Source of the DNA: UBA4744 sp963718995
GTDB lineage: Bacteria > Actinomycetota > Acidimicrobiia > Spongiisociales > UBA4744
Direction: 5' to 3'
Length of the DNA: 64,000 nucleotides
Assembly (NCBI GenBank): GCA_963718995.1
Contig: CAVRAP010000007.1
Coordinates: 15,608-79,607, forward strand
The notes under the pieces are model-generated. The model was not told where the DNA came from and did not search any database. It saw nothing but the letters and a program-made list of their open reading frames with translations. Below are positions 16,991 to 26,242 of this stretch, piece after piece. Every line of letters begins with the position of its first letter. Within the stretch, counting starts at the first letter, position 1. The position numbers were made by a program, and so were the translations under genes.

Positions 16991-17524
16991 ATGGAAGATC
17001 GCGTACAGGGCTATGCGGCCGGCTTCTTTGAGATTGCGCGGGCCGAGGGCGAGTTGGAGAGGGTGCAGAGTGAGCTCCTGCAGATCGTCGGCGCCTTCCG
17101 CACTTCCGACGAGCTACGCGACTCCCTCAGCAACCCGCAATTGCCCGCTGATCGCAAGAAGTCGATTGTCGACGGCTTGCTCAAGTCGCGGGCTTCCGAG
17201 CTGACCGTCTCCTTTGTGAACTTCATCGTTGGAATGGGCCGGGCGTCGTCCCTGCCGGACATCGTGGATGAACTGGCCAACACGGCGGCGGCCGCAGTGA
17301 GCCGGGAGGTAGCTGAGATCCGCACTGCGGTGGAGCTTGATCCTGCCACCGTAGAGCGCCTGGTTGCCGCTCTGGCCCGCAAGACCGGAAAGCAACTCGA
17401 ACCAAAAGTAATTGTTGACCCCTCCGTCATCGGCGGCATCGTCGCCCGGGTCGGGGATACCGTCATCGACGGCTCTGTGCAGAAGCGGCTCTCCGGTCTG
17501 CGCGAGGCGTTGAAGGCCCGATAA
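16991..17524 (+). CDS. atpH: F1Fo ATP synthase subunit delta
   Basis: The 177-residue protein has the helical N-terminal domain (VQGYAAGFFEIARAEGELE) and the C-terminal family signature VDPSVIGGIVARVGDTVIDGSV. It links F1 to the b-subunit stalk. It starts 3 bp after atpF. Confidence 0.95.
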   Translation: MEDRVQGYAAGFFEIARAEGELERVQSELLQIVGAFRTSDELRDSLSNPQLPADRKKSIVDGLLKSRASELTVSFVNFIVGMGRASSLPDIVDELANTAAAAVSREVAEIRTAVELDPATVERLVAALARKTGKQLEPKVIVDPSVIGGIVARVGDTVIDGSVQKRLSGLREALKAR

Positions 17525-17543
17525 GGAATTGGCAGGAGATTCG

Positions 17544-19056
17544 ATGTCAGAGATGACCATCAAGCCCGAAGACATCACCGCAGCGCTCAAGGAGAGCCTG
17601 GCGGGCTGGCACCCGTCGGTCGAGGCGGAGACCGTTGGCTTCGTCGCGGTCGAGCGCCGACGGGGTTGCCCGCGTCAAGGGCCTCCCCAGGGCCATGGCT
17701 TCGGAGCTTCTCGAGTTTCCCGGCGGCTTGCTGGGCGTAGCCCTCAACATCGATGAGGACGACCTTGGTGTTGTCTTCCTGGGTGAGGCAAACCATATCG
17801 AGGAAGGGAACCCCGTCAAGCAGACCGGCCGGGTTTTGTCGGTTCCAGTCGGTGATGCACTGCTGGGACGGGTCGTCGACCCGCTCGGTAATCCACTGGA
17901 CGGCAAAGGTCCGATCAACTCCACCGAATCGCGCTTGCTCGAAACCCAGGCTCCTTCAGTGGTGCAGCGCCAACCGGTGAAAGAGCCACTCCAGACCGGT
18001 ATCAAGGCCATCGATTCCATGATCCCGGTCGGTCGCGGCCAGCGCGAGCTCATCATCGGCGACCGCCAGACCGGCAAAACGGCCATCGCGGTTGACACCA
18101 TCATCAATCAAAAAGGCCTCGATGTTAAGTGCGTCTACGTTGCCATTGGACAGAAGGCTTCGACGGTCGCCGAGGTGGTCGACGTGCTCACAGAGGCCGG
18201 GGCCATGGAGTACACCGTCATTGTCCAGGCCTCCGCCGCAGCGCCTGCTGCGTTGCAGATGTATGCGCCTTACTCGGGCTCGGCCATCGGTCAGTACTGG
18301 ATGTACAACGGCCAGCACGCTCTGGTGATCTTCGATGACCTTTCCAAGCAGGCGGTTGCCTATCGCGAGATCTCCCTGCTGCTGCGCCGCCCGCCGGGTC
18401 GTGAGGCGTATCCCGGTGATGTGTTCTATCTGCACTCCCGGCTGTTGGAACGGTGCGCCAAGCTCAGTGACGAGCTGGGTGGCGGCTCGCTCACCGGGCT
18501 GCCGATCATCGAGACCAAAGCCGGCGACGTTTCCGCCTACATCCCGACCAACGTGATCTCGATCACGGACGGGCAGATCTTCCTGGAGTCCGACCTTTTC
18601 TACTCGGGGATCCGGCCGGCCATCAACGCCGGTATCTCTGTCTCCCGGGTCGGAGGCAACGCCCAGATCAAGGCGATGAAGAAGGTGGCCGGTCCGCTCC
18701 GTCTCAACCTCGCCCAGTTCCGGGAGCTGGAAGCCTTCGCCGAATTTGGCTCCGAGCTCGACGCCGCTTCTCTCGCCCAGCTCGAGCGAGGTCGTCGGGT
18801 CGTTGAAGTGTTGAAGCAGGACCAGTTCTCGCCGGTCAAAGTGGAAGCGCAGGTCGTGGCCATCTACGCCGTAACCGAGGGGCACATGGATTCGATCCCC
18901 GTCGAGAAGGTGGAAGACTTCGAAGCCGGTCTGCTCGACTACGTGCGCACGCGGAATCCTGAGCTGCTCGACCACATCGTCTCGACCGGAGAGCTGCCGG
19001 ATACCGAGGCACTGGTGGCGGCCATCGCAAGCTTCAAGGAAACCTTCGAGGGGTAG
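17544..19056 (+). CDS. atpA: F1Fo ATP synthase subunit alpha, interrupted by a +1 frameshift near the N-terminus
   Basis: ATG 17544 follows GGCAGGAGATTCG and opens MSEMTIKPEDITAALKES; about 37 codons later (ETVGFVAVE) the frame is lost and the remainder, ADGVARVKGLPRAMASELL to SFKETFEG, is in the +1 frame. An extra C near 17655 explains this: removal gives exactly 503 codons plus stop and the expected VGFVAVEADGVARV. The nucleotide-binding motif is GDRQTGKTAIA, and the signature PAINAGISVSRVGG is intact. Read as sequenced, the ORF from 17635 lacks only the first part of the crown domain. Confidence 0.92.
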
Positions 19057-19062
19057 GGACCA

Positions 19063-19944
19063 GTGGCCAGCGCCGAACTTCGAGATACCAGGCGGCGGAT
19101 CAAATCGGTCCAGTCGACGATGAAGATCACTCGTGCCATGGAGTTGATCGCTGCCTCTCGAATCCCCAAAGCCGTGGCCCGGGTGCAGGCCTCGAAGCCG
19201 TACGCTGCCAAGCTCGTCGACGTGATCCGCAATGTTGCAGGCGCCTCGGGTGGAGCATCACACATGCTTCTCGAAGAACGGCCGGTCAAGCGGGCTGGTA
19301 TTCTGGTTGTTTCGTCCGACCGGGGCCTGGCAGGCGCCTACGCCTCGACGATCATTCGCGAAGCAGAGAGGCGCATCGTCTCGCTCGAACGATCGGGAAC
19401 CCCCACCCGGGTGTTTGTGATTGGTAAGAAGGCCCAAACCTACTTCCAATATCGCAAGTACCACATCCAACGATCGTTTCTGGGGGTGACCGACACGCCC
19501 GGCTACGGGGACGCCCGGGCCATTGCCGCCACGCTCATGGATGCCTACGCCAGCGAGACTGTCGATTCGGTTGAGTGCTACTACACCCGTTTTCAATCGG
19601 CGATGACCCAGGTTCCCACCCATTTTCAGCTCCTGCCGATCGCCGCCCCGGACACCGGCGAAGCATCGACGTCGGCCGTCGACTATTCGTACGAGCCGTC
19701 ACCGGCTCAGATCCTCGACCGTCTGCTGCCTCGCTACGTCGAGTCGACGGTATTCAGCATGCTGATCGAAGCATCCGCCTCGGAACATTCAGCCCGCCGC
19801 CGGGCCATGAAGGCGGCTACCGAGAACGCCGAGGAGCTGATCCGGGTCCTCACCCGCATTGCCAACCGGGCCCGGCAAGCCGAGATCACCACAGAGATTT
19901 CCGAGATCGTCGGCGGCGCCGAGGCGCTCGCTCCACAAAAGTAA
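19063..19944 (+). CDS. atpG: F1Fo ATP synthase subunit gamma
   Basis: The 293-residue rotor shaft has the N-terminal helix RDTRRRIKSVQSTMKITRAM, the SSDRGLAGAYAS core motif and the C-terminal helix MKAATENAEELIRVLTRI-NRARQAEITTEI (hyphen marks a skipped residue). Starts with GTG 19063, 6 bp after atpA. Confidence 0.96.
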   Translation: MASAELRDTRRRIKSVQSTMKITRAMELIAASRIPKAVARVQASKPYAAKLVDVIRNVAGASGGASHMLLEERPVKRAGILVVSSDRGLAGAYASTIIREAERRIVSLERSGTPTRVFVIGKKAQTYFQYRKYHIQRSFLGVTDTPGYGDARAIAATLMDAYASETVDSVECYYTRFQSAMTQVPTHFQLLPIAAPDTGEASTSAVDYSYEPSPAQILDRLLPRYVESTVFSMLIEASASEHSARRRAMKAATENAEELIRVLTRIANRARQAEITTEISEIVGGAEALAPQK

Positions 19945-19960
19945 TGAAGGAGAAGGTTGC

Positions 19961-21388
19961 GTGACAGAAGTAAAGAGCGTCGGACGAATCACGAAAGTTG
20001 CCGGGCCGGTCGTTGACGTCGAGTTTCCGCCCGACGAGCTGCCGGAGATCCTGTACGCGCTCGAGATCGATCTGACCGTGTCTGGACAAACCAGCACGGT
20101 GGTGGCCGAGACTGCCCAGCACCTCGGCAACAATCGGGTCCGGGCGGTGGCCATGGCGCCGACGGACGGGTTGATCCGGGGCGCTGAAGTGCGAAACACG
20201 GGAGGCCCGATCACCGTGCCGGTCGGCGACCGGACCCTCGGTCACATCTTCAACGTGTGGGGTGCTCCTCTCGATGTTGGACCAGATCAGATTGAAGACG
20301 GGGAGAGCTGGCCGATCCACCGCCAGCCGCCGCGCTTTGAAGACGTCGAACCGCAACGCATAGTTTTCGAGACCGGCATCAAGGTTCTCGACCTCGTTTC
20401 CCCGTATCTGCAGGGTGGCAAGATCGGCCTGTTTGGCGGCGCCGGAGTCGGTAAAACGGTGCTGATCCAGGAGATGATCAACCGGGTTGCTACCCAGCAC
20501 GGTGGCGTGTCGGTGTTCGCCGGCGTCGGCGAGCGGACCCGGGAAGGGAACGACCTCTTCCTGGAGATGAAGGACTCGGGCGTCATCGACAAGGCGGCGC
20601 TCGTGTTCGGTCAGATGGATGAGCCGCCGGGGGTCCGGCTGCGAGTGGCATTGTCTGCCCTGACCATGGCCGAGTACTTCCGGGATGTGCAAAACCAGGA
20701 CGTGCTGTTGTTCATCGACAATATCTTCCGGTTCACCCAGGCCGGCTCCGAGGTATCCACGTTGCTCGGCCGAATGCCATCGGCGGTTGGTTACCAGCCG
20801 ACCCTGGCCGGTGAGATGGGCCAGCTCCAGGAGCGGATCACCTCGCTCAAGGGCCGTTCCATTACCTCCTTGCAGGCTATCTACGTGCCGGCAGACGACA
20901 TCACCGATCCGGCCCCGCATACCGCCTTCGCCCATCTCGACGCCACGACGGTGTTGAGCCGTCCGCTCACCGCGCTTGGTATCTACCCGGCCGTCGATCC
21001 GCTCGACTCGAGCAGCCGGGCCCTGGATCCGCAGATCGTCGGCGAAGAGCACTACGACGTGGCCACCCACGTCCAGCAGGTATTGCAGCGGTACAAGGAT
21101 CTGCAGGACATCATCGCCATCCTCGGTATTGACGAGTTGTCCGAAGAGGACAAATTGATCGTGAGCCGCGCTCGCCGCGTTCAGCGATTCCTGTCCCAGC
21201 CCATGTTCGTGGCCGAGCAATTCACCGGTCAGGCGGGCGTGTATACCCCGCTCGAAGAGACGATCCGGGCCTTCAAGATGCTGCTGGCGGGAGAGATGGA
21301 CCAGTACCCCGAGCAGGCCTTCTACATGGTCGGCGGAGCCGACGATGTTGCGGCGAAAGCGAAGAGCATGGAAACGGCAGGTGCGTGA
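19961..21388 (+). CDS. atpD: F1Fo ATP synthase subunit beta
   Basis: This is the catalytic subunit. Walker A is GGAGVGKTVLIQE, Walker B DVLLFIDNIFRF, and the family signature PAVDPLDSSSR is present. GTG 19961 follows AAGGAGAAGGTTGC and gives the normal 475 residues; longer in-frame extensions run into atpG. Confidence 0.97.
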   Translation: MTEVKSVGRITKVAGPVVDVEFPPDELPEILYALEIDLTVSGQTSTVVAETAQHLGNNRVRAVAMAPTDGLIRGAEVRNTGGPITVPVGDRTLGHIFNVWGAPLDVGPDQIEDGESWPIHRQPPRFEDVEPQRIVFETGIKVLDLVSPYLQGGKIGLFGGAGVGKTVLIQEMINRVATQHGGVSVFAGVGERTREGNDLFLEMKDSGVIDKAALVFGQMDEPPGVRLRVALSALTMAEYFRDVQNQDVLLFIDNIFRFTQAGSEVSTLLGRMPSAVGYQPTLAGEMGQLQERITSLKGRSITSLQAIYVPADDITDPAPHTAFAHLDATTVLSRPLTALGIYPAVDPLDSSSRALDPQIVGEEHYDVATHVQQVLQRYKDLQDIIAILGIDELSEEDKLIVSRARRVQRFLSQPMFVAEQFTGQAGVYTPLEETIRAFKMLLAGEMDQYPEQAFYMVGGADDVAAKAKSMETAGA

Positions 21389-21715
21389 GTGGGCTTCCAG
21401 GTCGACATCGTCGCTCCCGAATCCGTCGTGTGGTCCGGCGAAGCCGATTTCGTTGTGGCCCGGACTACCGAAGGCGAGATCGGCATCCTGGCCGGTCACG
21501 AACCACTGATGGCTGCCCTGGCCACCGGGGTGGTTGTCGTCGACAGCGGCAAGCAGAAGGTGACGATCGGCACCCACGGCGGGTTTCTCCAGGTGCTTGA
21601 CAACCAGGTCACGCTGCTCACCGACCGCGCCGAGATCTCAACGGGTGATCGATCCGAAGCTCTGGCGGTAGCCGAGGAACTGCGAGCTCAAGAAGAGGCA
21701 TCGCAAGAGGACTGA
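21389..21715 (+). CDS. atpC: F1Fo ATP synthase subunit epsilon
   Basis: The 108-residue protein has the beta-sandwich domain (VDIVAPESVVWSGEADFVV, GEIGILAGHEPLMAAL) and only a short C-terminal helix. A shortened inhibitory C-terminus is seen in several actinobacteria. GTG 21389 directly follows the atpD stop. A hairpin with CGC/GAGGA arms at about 21703-21729 may end the operon; it has no U-tract. The remaining 21716-22002 shows no gene. Confidence 0.93.
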   Translation: MGFQVDIVAPESVVWSGEADFVVARTTEGEIGILAGHEPLMAALATGVVVVDSGKQKVTIGTHGGFLQVLDNQVTLLTDRAEISTGDRSEALAVAEELRAQEEASQED

Positions 21716-22002
21716 GGGTCTCCTCGCGACTGCGGCGGGGGTGACCTGGGGATGGGGTGGTAGCTCGCAGGTTGTTGGCGGCGACCCGCTCAATCTGTTG
21801 ACCTGCTCGGACCGGACGATCTTCCTTGGTTCCGCTGGTGGATTCCTGACGGATCGGCGGCTCAGCTCTTCGGACGAGGGCTGGTTGGCCCGATGGTGTC
21901 GGGTCGAGATTGGGGATTCTCAGACCGTGAGACACCAACCAATGGCGAACCCTACTTAGACTCGATGTGTTCAGGGTCAATCTCATGAGATTAGGAACGT
22001 CG

Positions 22003-23292
22003 ATGGCGCCGAATTGGCAGCGGAAACTCATAGTCGGCATGGCAGGAGTCGTGCTGATGGCGGCATGCACTTCGGGTAACGGGGAGACCACCACCAGTGT
22101 CGACGGCATGACTACAACGACCACGCTCACGGGAGATCCTGATCCCAACACTTCGCAACCGGTGGAGGACAAGACATTGCTCGTGTGGGTCGACGAGACC
22201 CGGGCGCCGGTCGTTGAGGCGGCCGCCGAACGCTTCGAAGCAGCCTCCGGCATTGTTGTCGAGGTTGAGGTGATGCCCTTCCGTGAGATCCGGGGAGCCG
22301 TCATGGATGCCGTTCCTGCGGGTCAGGGACCGGACCTGTTCATTGATTCGAATGAAGGCACCGGTGCGTTGGTCGAGGCGGGCATCATCGCTCCGCTAGA
22401 CCTTGCCGGACGCCAAGCAGAGTTCGTCTCCGTCGCCGTTGACGCTCATTCGTACGGAGGTCAGGTATACGGTTTGCCCTTCGTGACAGAATCAGTCGGC
22501 CTGTTCTACAACAAGGACTTTGTTCAAGCACCACCAGGCGACTTCGATGCGCTGCGGGCGTCATGCGACGGTCTCGGTTTTCCCACTGCGGACGGTCTGC
22601 CGTGCCTGGCCATCCCGGTCGGTGAACCACTCCATCAGTTCCCGTTCATCGGGGGCTTTGGCGGGTACGTGTTCGGGTTTGGGAACGGAGCCTTCGACAT
22701 GACCGACGTCGGCATCGACTCTCCGGAAGCCATTGCCGGGGCAACGTTTCTCAACGCTCTTTATCGGGATGGGTATGCCCAAAGCACTGTCGACTATTCG
22801 ATGATGGCCGATTTGTTCAACCAGGGCGCAGTGCCGTTCATGTGGACGGGTCCCTGGCAGGTGGAAGCCGTCGACGCAGCGGGCATCAACTACGGAATAG
22901 CCCCCTTGCCGCTGATGGCGGGGAACGTACCCCGACCGTTTGTCGGATCACAGGGTTTCTTTCTGAACGCGATGACCCAGAAATCGGATTTGGCGATGTC
23001 GTTCCTCCTCGAGCACATCGCGACAACGGCGACCATGGTGCAACTTGCCGACATCACCGCCCGCCCGTCGGCCCTGTTGGCTGCTCTGGGGGATCCCGGG
23101 TTCGATGCGAACCTGCTGGCCTTCTCCGATTCGGGACGAGGTGGTATTCCCCTCCCCAATATTCAAGAGATGGATGCAGCCTGGGCGCCCCTCACTGAGG
23201 CTTTCGCCGCGCTTTCACAGCCAACGGCCGATCCGGGTTCGATCATGACGAATGCCGGCGGGTCGGTGCGCGCCGCGATTGGTGCCGGCTAG
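22003..23292 (+). CDS. Extracellular solute-binding lipoprotein, family 1 (maltose/sugar type)
   Basis: The 429-residue protein has a lipoprotein signal peptide (MAPNWQRKLIVGMAGVVLMAAC, lipobox LMAAC) and a Thr-rich linker, then an SBP fold: KTLLVWVDETRAPVVEAAAE, the ligand-cleft region VYGLPFVTESVGLFYNKD near 145-162, and FMWTGPWQVEA. Such proteins deliver oligosaccharides to ABC importers, but no permease or ATPase gene is adjacent, so its transporter is elsewhere. ATG 22003 is chosen for the TTAGGAA site; in-frame GTG 21967 and ATG 21985 are alternatives. Converges on the SRPBCC gene. Confidence 0.88.
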   Translation: MAPNWQRKLIVGMAGVVLMAACTSGNGETTTSVDGMTTTTTLTGDPDPNTSQPVEDKTLLVWVDETRAPVVEAAAERFEAASGIVVEVEVMPFREIRGAVMDAVPAGQGPDLFIDSNEGTGALVEAGIIAPLDLAGRQAEFVSVAVDAHSYGGQVYGLPFVTESVGLFYNKDFVQAPPGDFDALRASCDGLGFPTADGLPCLAIPVGEPLHQFPFIGGFGGYVFGFGNGAFDMTDVGIDSPEAIAGATFLNALYRDGYAQSTVDYSMMADLFNQGAVPFMWTGPWQVEAVDAAGINYGIAPLPLMAGNVPRPFVGSQGFFLNAMTQKSDLAMSFLLEHIATTATMVQLADITARPSALLAALGDPGFDANLLAFSDSGRGGIPLPNIQEMDAAWAPLTEAFAALSQPTADPGSIMTNAGGSVRAAIGAG

Positions 23293-23310
23293 GAACCCCG
23301 AGGTCGCGAA

Positions 23311-23754
23311 CTAGCCCTTCTCGATGCGGTCGGCGATCTCATCTATCTGTCTGGCGAAACCCGATCCGATCGCTTTGCTCACGATCGAAAAGAACATGAT
23401 GGCCAACATCCCCCTCGGCCGAACCCTCAGGGACACGGTCATGTCGGTACCGTGCGGGTTCGAGGGGGCCAGCTCGGTGGTAATCGTCCCCTCGATCTCG
23501 GCCGCATCCACCGTGACCACCATGAGGGCCGGTGCGTCTGATTCGATGGTCCTGGCCGACCCCTCGTACGGCTTCTTGCCGGCCTCCGCCAGGAACCGAT
23601 AGCTGCGCAGGGTCCCGTCCGGGTTGTGTTCGGCATCGAAGACCTGCTGGACGCCGGCGATACCACCCCAGGTTTCCGGCTGCTGGAGTATCACCCAGGC
23701 ACGTTCGGGTGGCGTGCTGAGGTGGACGGTGTGTGTGAATCGGTCGGGGGCCAC
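23311..23754 (-). CDS. SRPBCC (START-like) family protein
   Basis: The protein has the helix-grip pattern RFTHTVHLSTPPERAWVILQQPETW, then alternating strands (LRSYRFLAEAGKKPYEGSA, GTITTELAPSNPHGTDMTVSL) and a C-terminal amphipathic helix, as in polyketide-cyclase-like hydrophobic-ligand carriers. The ligand is unknown. GTG 23754 is chosen so as not to overlap the divergent gene; an in-frame extension to ATG 23814 would make head-to-head start codons overlap. Confidence 0.75.
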   Translation of the reverse strand: MAPDRFTHTVHLSTPPERAWVILQQPETWGGIAGVQQVFDAEHNPDGTLRSYRFLAEAGKKPYEGSARTIESDAPALMVVTVDAAEIEGTITTELAPSNPHGTDMTVSLRVRPRGMLAIMFFSIVSKAIGSGFARQIDEIADRIEKG

Positions 23755-23812
23755 GGGGAAGAGCGTATGGTCACCGCCACCACAACGCAAGGCTTTGATA
23801 CCCTCTCCGTCC

Positions 23813-24385
23813 ATGATCAACCCGACGGATTATCTACGCCTGGCGCTTGATTCCGTTCGGCTCGCCGTACTGGGTGCTGCGGCCGTTGGGCCGGTCGACG
23901 CTGCCCGGTTGGGGTCGGCGTTGGGTGTTCAGACCAAAATTGTGTTGCTGGCGATCGTGAAGCTTCAGGAAACCGGGCTGCTCGATAGCGACCGTCGACT
24001 CAACCTGGAGACCCTGCAACGTCTGGGATCGGAGCTGCCGACCAGGGATGGGGCGGATGCCTCCGTGACCGAAGGCCCCTGGGACGGGCATGAAGCGGCG
24101 GTTCTCCGGAGGTTCTTCCACGGCACCCGGCTCACCCAGATCCCCGCTCAACATGCCAAGCGCTTGATCGTTCTCGAACGCCTGGCCCAGGAGTTCGAGC
24201 CGGGCCTCCGGTACACCGAACGCGAGGTCAGCTTCACACTGCAGCTCTGGTACCACGACTATGCCGCATTGCGGCGCTACCTGGTGGACGAAGGCTTCCT
24301 CACCCGGGCCGACGGCGTCTACTGGCGCACCGGCGGCCGCTCTATGGGCGATGGTGTTGAGGGAGACAAACTGGATGATCGTTGA
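23813..24385 (+). CDS. DUF2087 domain protein
   Basis: Residues about 1-75 resemble a winged-helix domain (NPTDYLRLALDSVRLAVLGAA, then LQETGLLDSDRRLN). The C-terminal half carries the DUF2087 pattern (AKRLIVLERLAQEFEPG, YTEREVSFTLQLWYHDYAAL, RRYLVDEGFLTR, WRTGG), found in transcription-factor-like proteins. Regulation of DNA by this protein is inferred from the domain type only. Region 24386-24566 after it shows no gene. Confidence 0.82.
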   Translation: MINPTDYLRLALDSVRLAVLGAAAVGPVDAARLGSALGVQTKIVLLAIVKLQETGLLDSDRRLNLETLQRLGSELPTRDGADASVTEGPWDGHEAAVLRRFFHGTRLTQIPAQHAKRLIVLERLAQEFEPGLRYTEREVSFTLQLWYHDYAALRRYLVDEGFLTRADGVYWRTGGRSMGDGVEGDKLDDR

Positions 24386-24566
24386 CGACGGATTCGATAC
24401 CCGACGACGGATGACCGACAACTCCTGCCCTAGACATTCCCGGTTTTCTGACAGACAATGATGATGCAGGGTCCGCGGAAGCAAGGGCGGAGTTTGGGAT
24501 TTCATCCGTGGGCCCTGCTTTCTGCATGGCCGGCCATCGGAGGCTCGTAGCTAAGATCCTCTTCTC

Positions 24567-25412
24567 ATGGCCGGTCTCCTCGCTTTTCACGCTCACCCCG
24601 ACGATGAAACCACCTCAACGGGAGGGACCCTGGCGCGCTATGCAGAAGCGGGTGAACCTGTCGTTGTCGTCACCGCCACCGATGGGGCAGTGGGGGAGAT
24701 CCACAACTATGAAAACGCCGAAGAGCTGAAGCCGCGTCTCGCGGAGATTCGGGCGGAGGAGATGGCGAACGCGGCGGGCGTGTTGGGGATCACGAGTCAT
24801 GAGTTCCTCGGATACCGTGACTCGGGGATGATGGGCACGGATGACAACCGGCATCCTGACGCTTTCTGGAACGCCGACTTCATGGAAGCCACCGGGCGCC
24901 TGGTGCACCTGATCCGTCGCTATCAACCAGAGGTGATCATCGCGTACGATCCCTTCGGGGGATACGGCCATCCCGATCACATCCAGGTCAACCGGGTTGG
25001 GACGGCCGCCTTCTTTGGTGCGGACGACGTCGGCCGTTTCCCGCCCGTCGACGGAGAGGGACTGTGGACCCCCGGCAAGCTGTACTGGGTCACCTTTCCA
25101 CGTTCTCGCACCCTGGCCATTCGTCGGGCTCTCTTCGAGGCAGGTGAAATCACCGAGGAGGAATTCAACCGGCGACCGGCGGTCGGGATCCCGGACGAAG
25201 ATATCACTGCCTGGGTAGACGTACGGGACTATGTCGATCGCAAGTTCGAGGCCTGGGCGGCGCACCGCAGCCAAATTCCCGAAGACTGGTGGCTCTTCCG
25301 CGTTCCGGAGGAAGCCCGACCGGAGGTGTTCGGACGGGAGAGCTACATGAGGATCGCCAGCCGGGTCGACGTGCCGGATCGTGAGGACGATCTCTTCGCC
25401 GGGCTCCGATGA
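24567..25412 (+). CDS. PIG-L family zinc deacetylase (MshB/Mca-like)
   Basis: The zinc-binding AHPDDE motif (residues 9-14) opens the protein, and the second metal-ligand motif HPDHIQVNRVG lies near 134-144. This family removes N-acetyl groups from GlcNAc conjugates; MshB and Mca in the mycothiol pathway are members. The 281-residue length fits, but substrate is not decidable from sequence and no other mycothiol gene is nearby. It overlaps the downstream methyltransferase by ATGA. Confidence 0.85.
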   Translation: MAGLLAFHAHPDDETTSTGGTLARYAEAGEPVVVVTATDGAVGEIHNYENAEELKPRLAEIRAEEMANAAGVLGITSHEFLGYRDSGMMGTDDNRHPDAFWNADFMEATGRLVHLIRRYQPEVIIAYDPFGGYGHPDHIQVNRVGTAAFFGADDVGRFPPVDGEGLWTPGKLYWVTFPRSRTLAIRRALFEAGEITEEEFNRRPAVGIPDEDITAWVDVRDYVDRKFEAWAAHRSQIPEDWWLFRVPEEARPEVFGRESYMRIASRVDVPDREDDLFAGLR

Positions 25413-26242
25413 CCGAGTCGGCCACTTCCCGTTGGCGGCGCCTGCTCGAAGCATGGGCCATCCCCCAGGTACTGCTCGATGCCGTTGCGGATTCGCCGTA
25501 CGGGTGGTCAACCGAACTCTGGACACGGCGTACGCAGATCGCTCGCGAACAAGGCTTCGAGACTCGAACCAGCGAAGTCGTTCGCTCCTTCCTTGGAAAA
25601 ACCGGGAGTCTGCTCGATGTAGGGGCGGGAACGGGTCGGGCATCGCTCACCCTCGCCGGAGAAGGCCATTTGCTCACCGCGGTTGAGAAGGACCCGAACC
25701 TGGCAGAGGGGTTCCGCAACCATGCCCGTGAGGCACGTGTTGCCGCCGCCCTGGTCGAGGGTGCGTGGCCGGACGTGGCGGATGAGGTCGACCTCCATGA
25801 TGTGGTCATGTGCGCCAACGTTGTCTACGACGTCCAGGACATCGGACCGTTTCTCGAGGCACTCGCCGGTCACGCCGGTAAGGGGGTTGTCGTCGAATTG
25901 ACCCTTGATCATCCGTGGTCTGGGCTGGCGCGCTACTACCGGACGCTCCACGACCTCGACCGGCCGCAGGGACCTACCCCCCTGGATTTCATCAAGGTGG
26001 TCGAAGAAGTCTGCGGAATCCAGCCTCAGGATGACGTATGGACTCGAGGCGGGCAGGCGTGGTTCGAAACGTGGGATGAGATCCTCGAGCATTACGGGAA
26101 GCGCCTGGTGCTGCCCCGCCATCGCTGGTCCGAACTCAGAGCTTTGTTGGCTCCCGAAACGGAGATTGACGGCGATGGTCGCATCTACGTAGGAAGTCGA
26201 GAACGGAAGATGGTCACCGTCTGGTGGTCCGGCCGGGCATGA
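25409..26242 (+). CDS. Class I SAM-dependent methyltransferase
   Basis: The SAM-binding motif I is LLDVGAGTGRASLTLA (about residues 68-83), followed by AVEKDPNL and the motif IV-like DVVMCANVVYDV. The 277-residue protein has an unusual N-terminal helical part (WRRLLEAWAIPQVLLDA) shared with uncharacterised actinobacterial methyltransferases. The substrate is unknown. It is coupled to PIG-L upstream and to the AlkA-like gene downstream (ATGA overlaps on both sides). Confidence 0.85.
   Translation: MTESATSRWRRLLEAWAIPQVLLDAVADSPYGWSTELWTRRTQIAREQGFETRTSEVVRSFLGKTGSLLDVGAGTGRASLTLAGEGHLLTAVEKDPNLAEGFRNHAREARVAAALVEGAWPDVADEVDLHDVVMCANVVYDVQDIGPFLEALAGHAGKGVVVELTLDHPWSGLARYYRTLHDLDRPQGPTPLDFIKVVEEVCGIQPQDDVWTRGGQAWFETWDEILEHYGKRLVLPRHRWSELRALLAPETEIDGDGRIYVGSRERKMVTVWWSGRA

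Noticed and set aside
19886..21577. Minus-strand frame of 563 codons
   Set aside because: It is antisense to the whole of atpD, a clearly conserved gene; long antisense frames are common in high-GC DNA.
21741..21959. 72-codon frame after atpC
   Set aside because: No ribosome site and no recognisable protein pattern; it lies in the probable operon terminator and promoter region.
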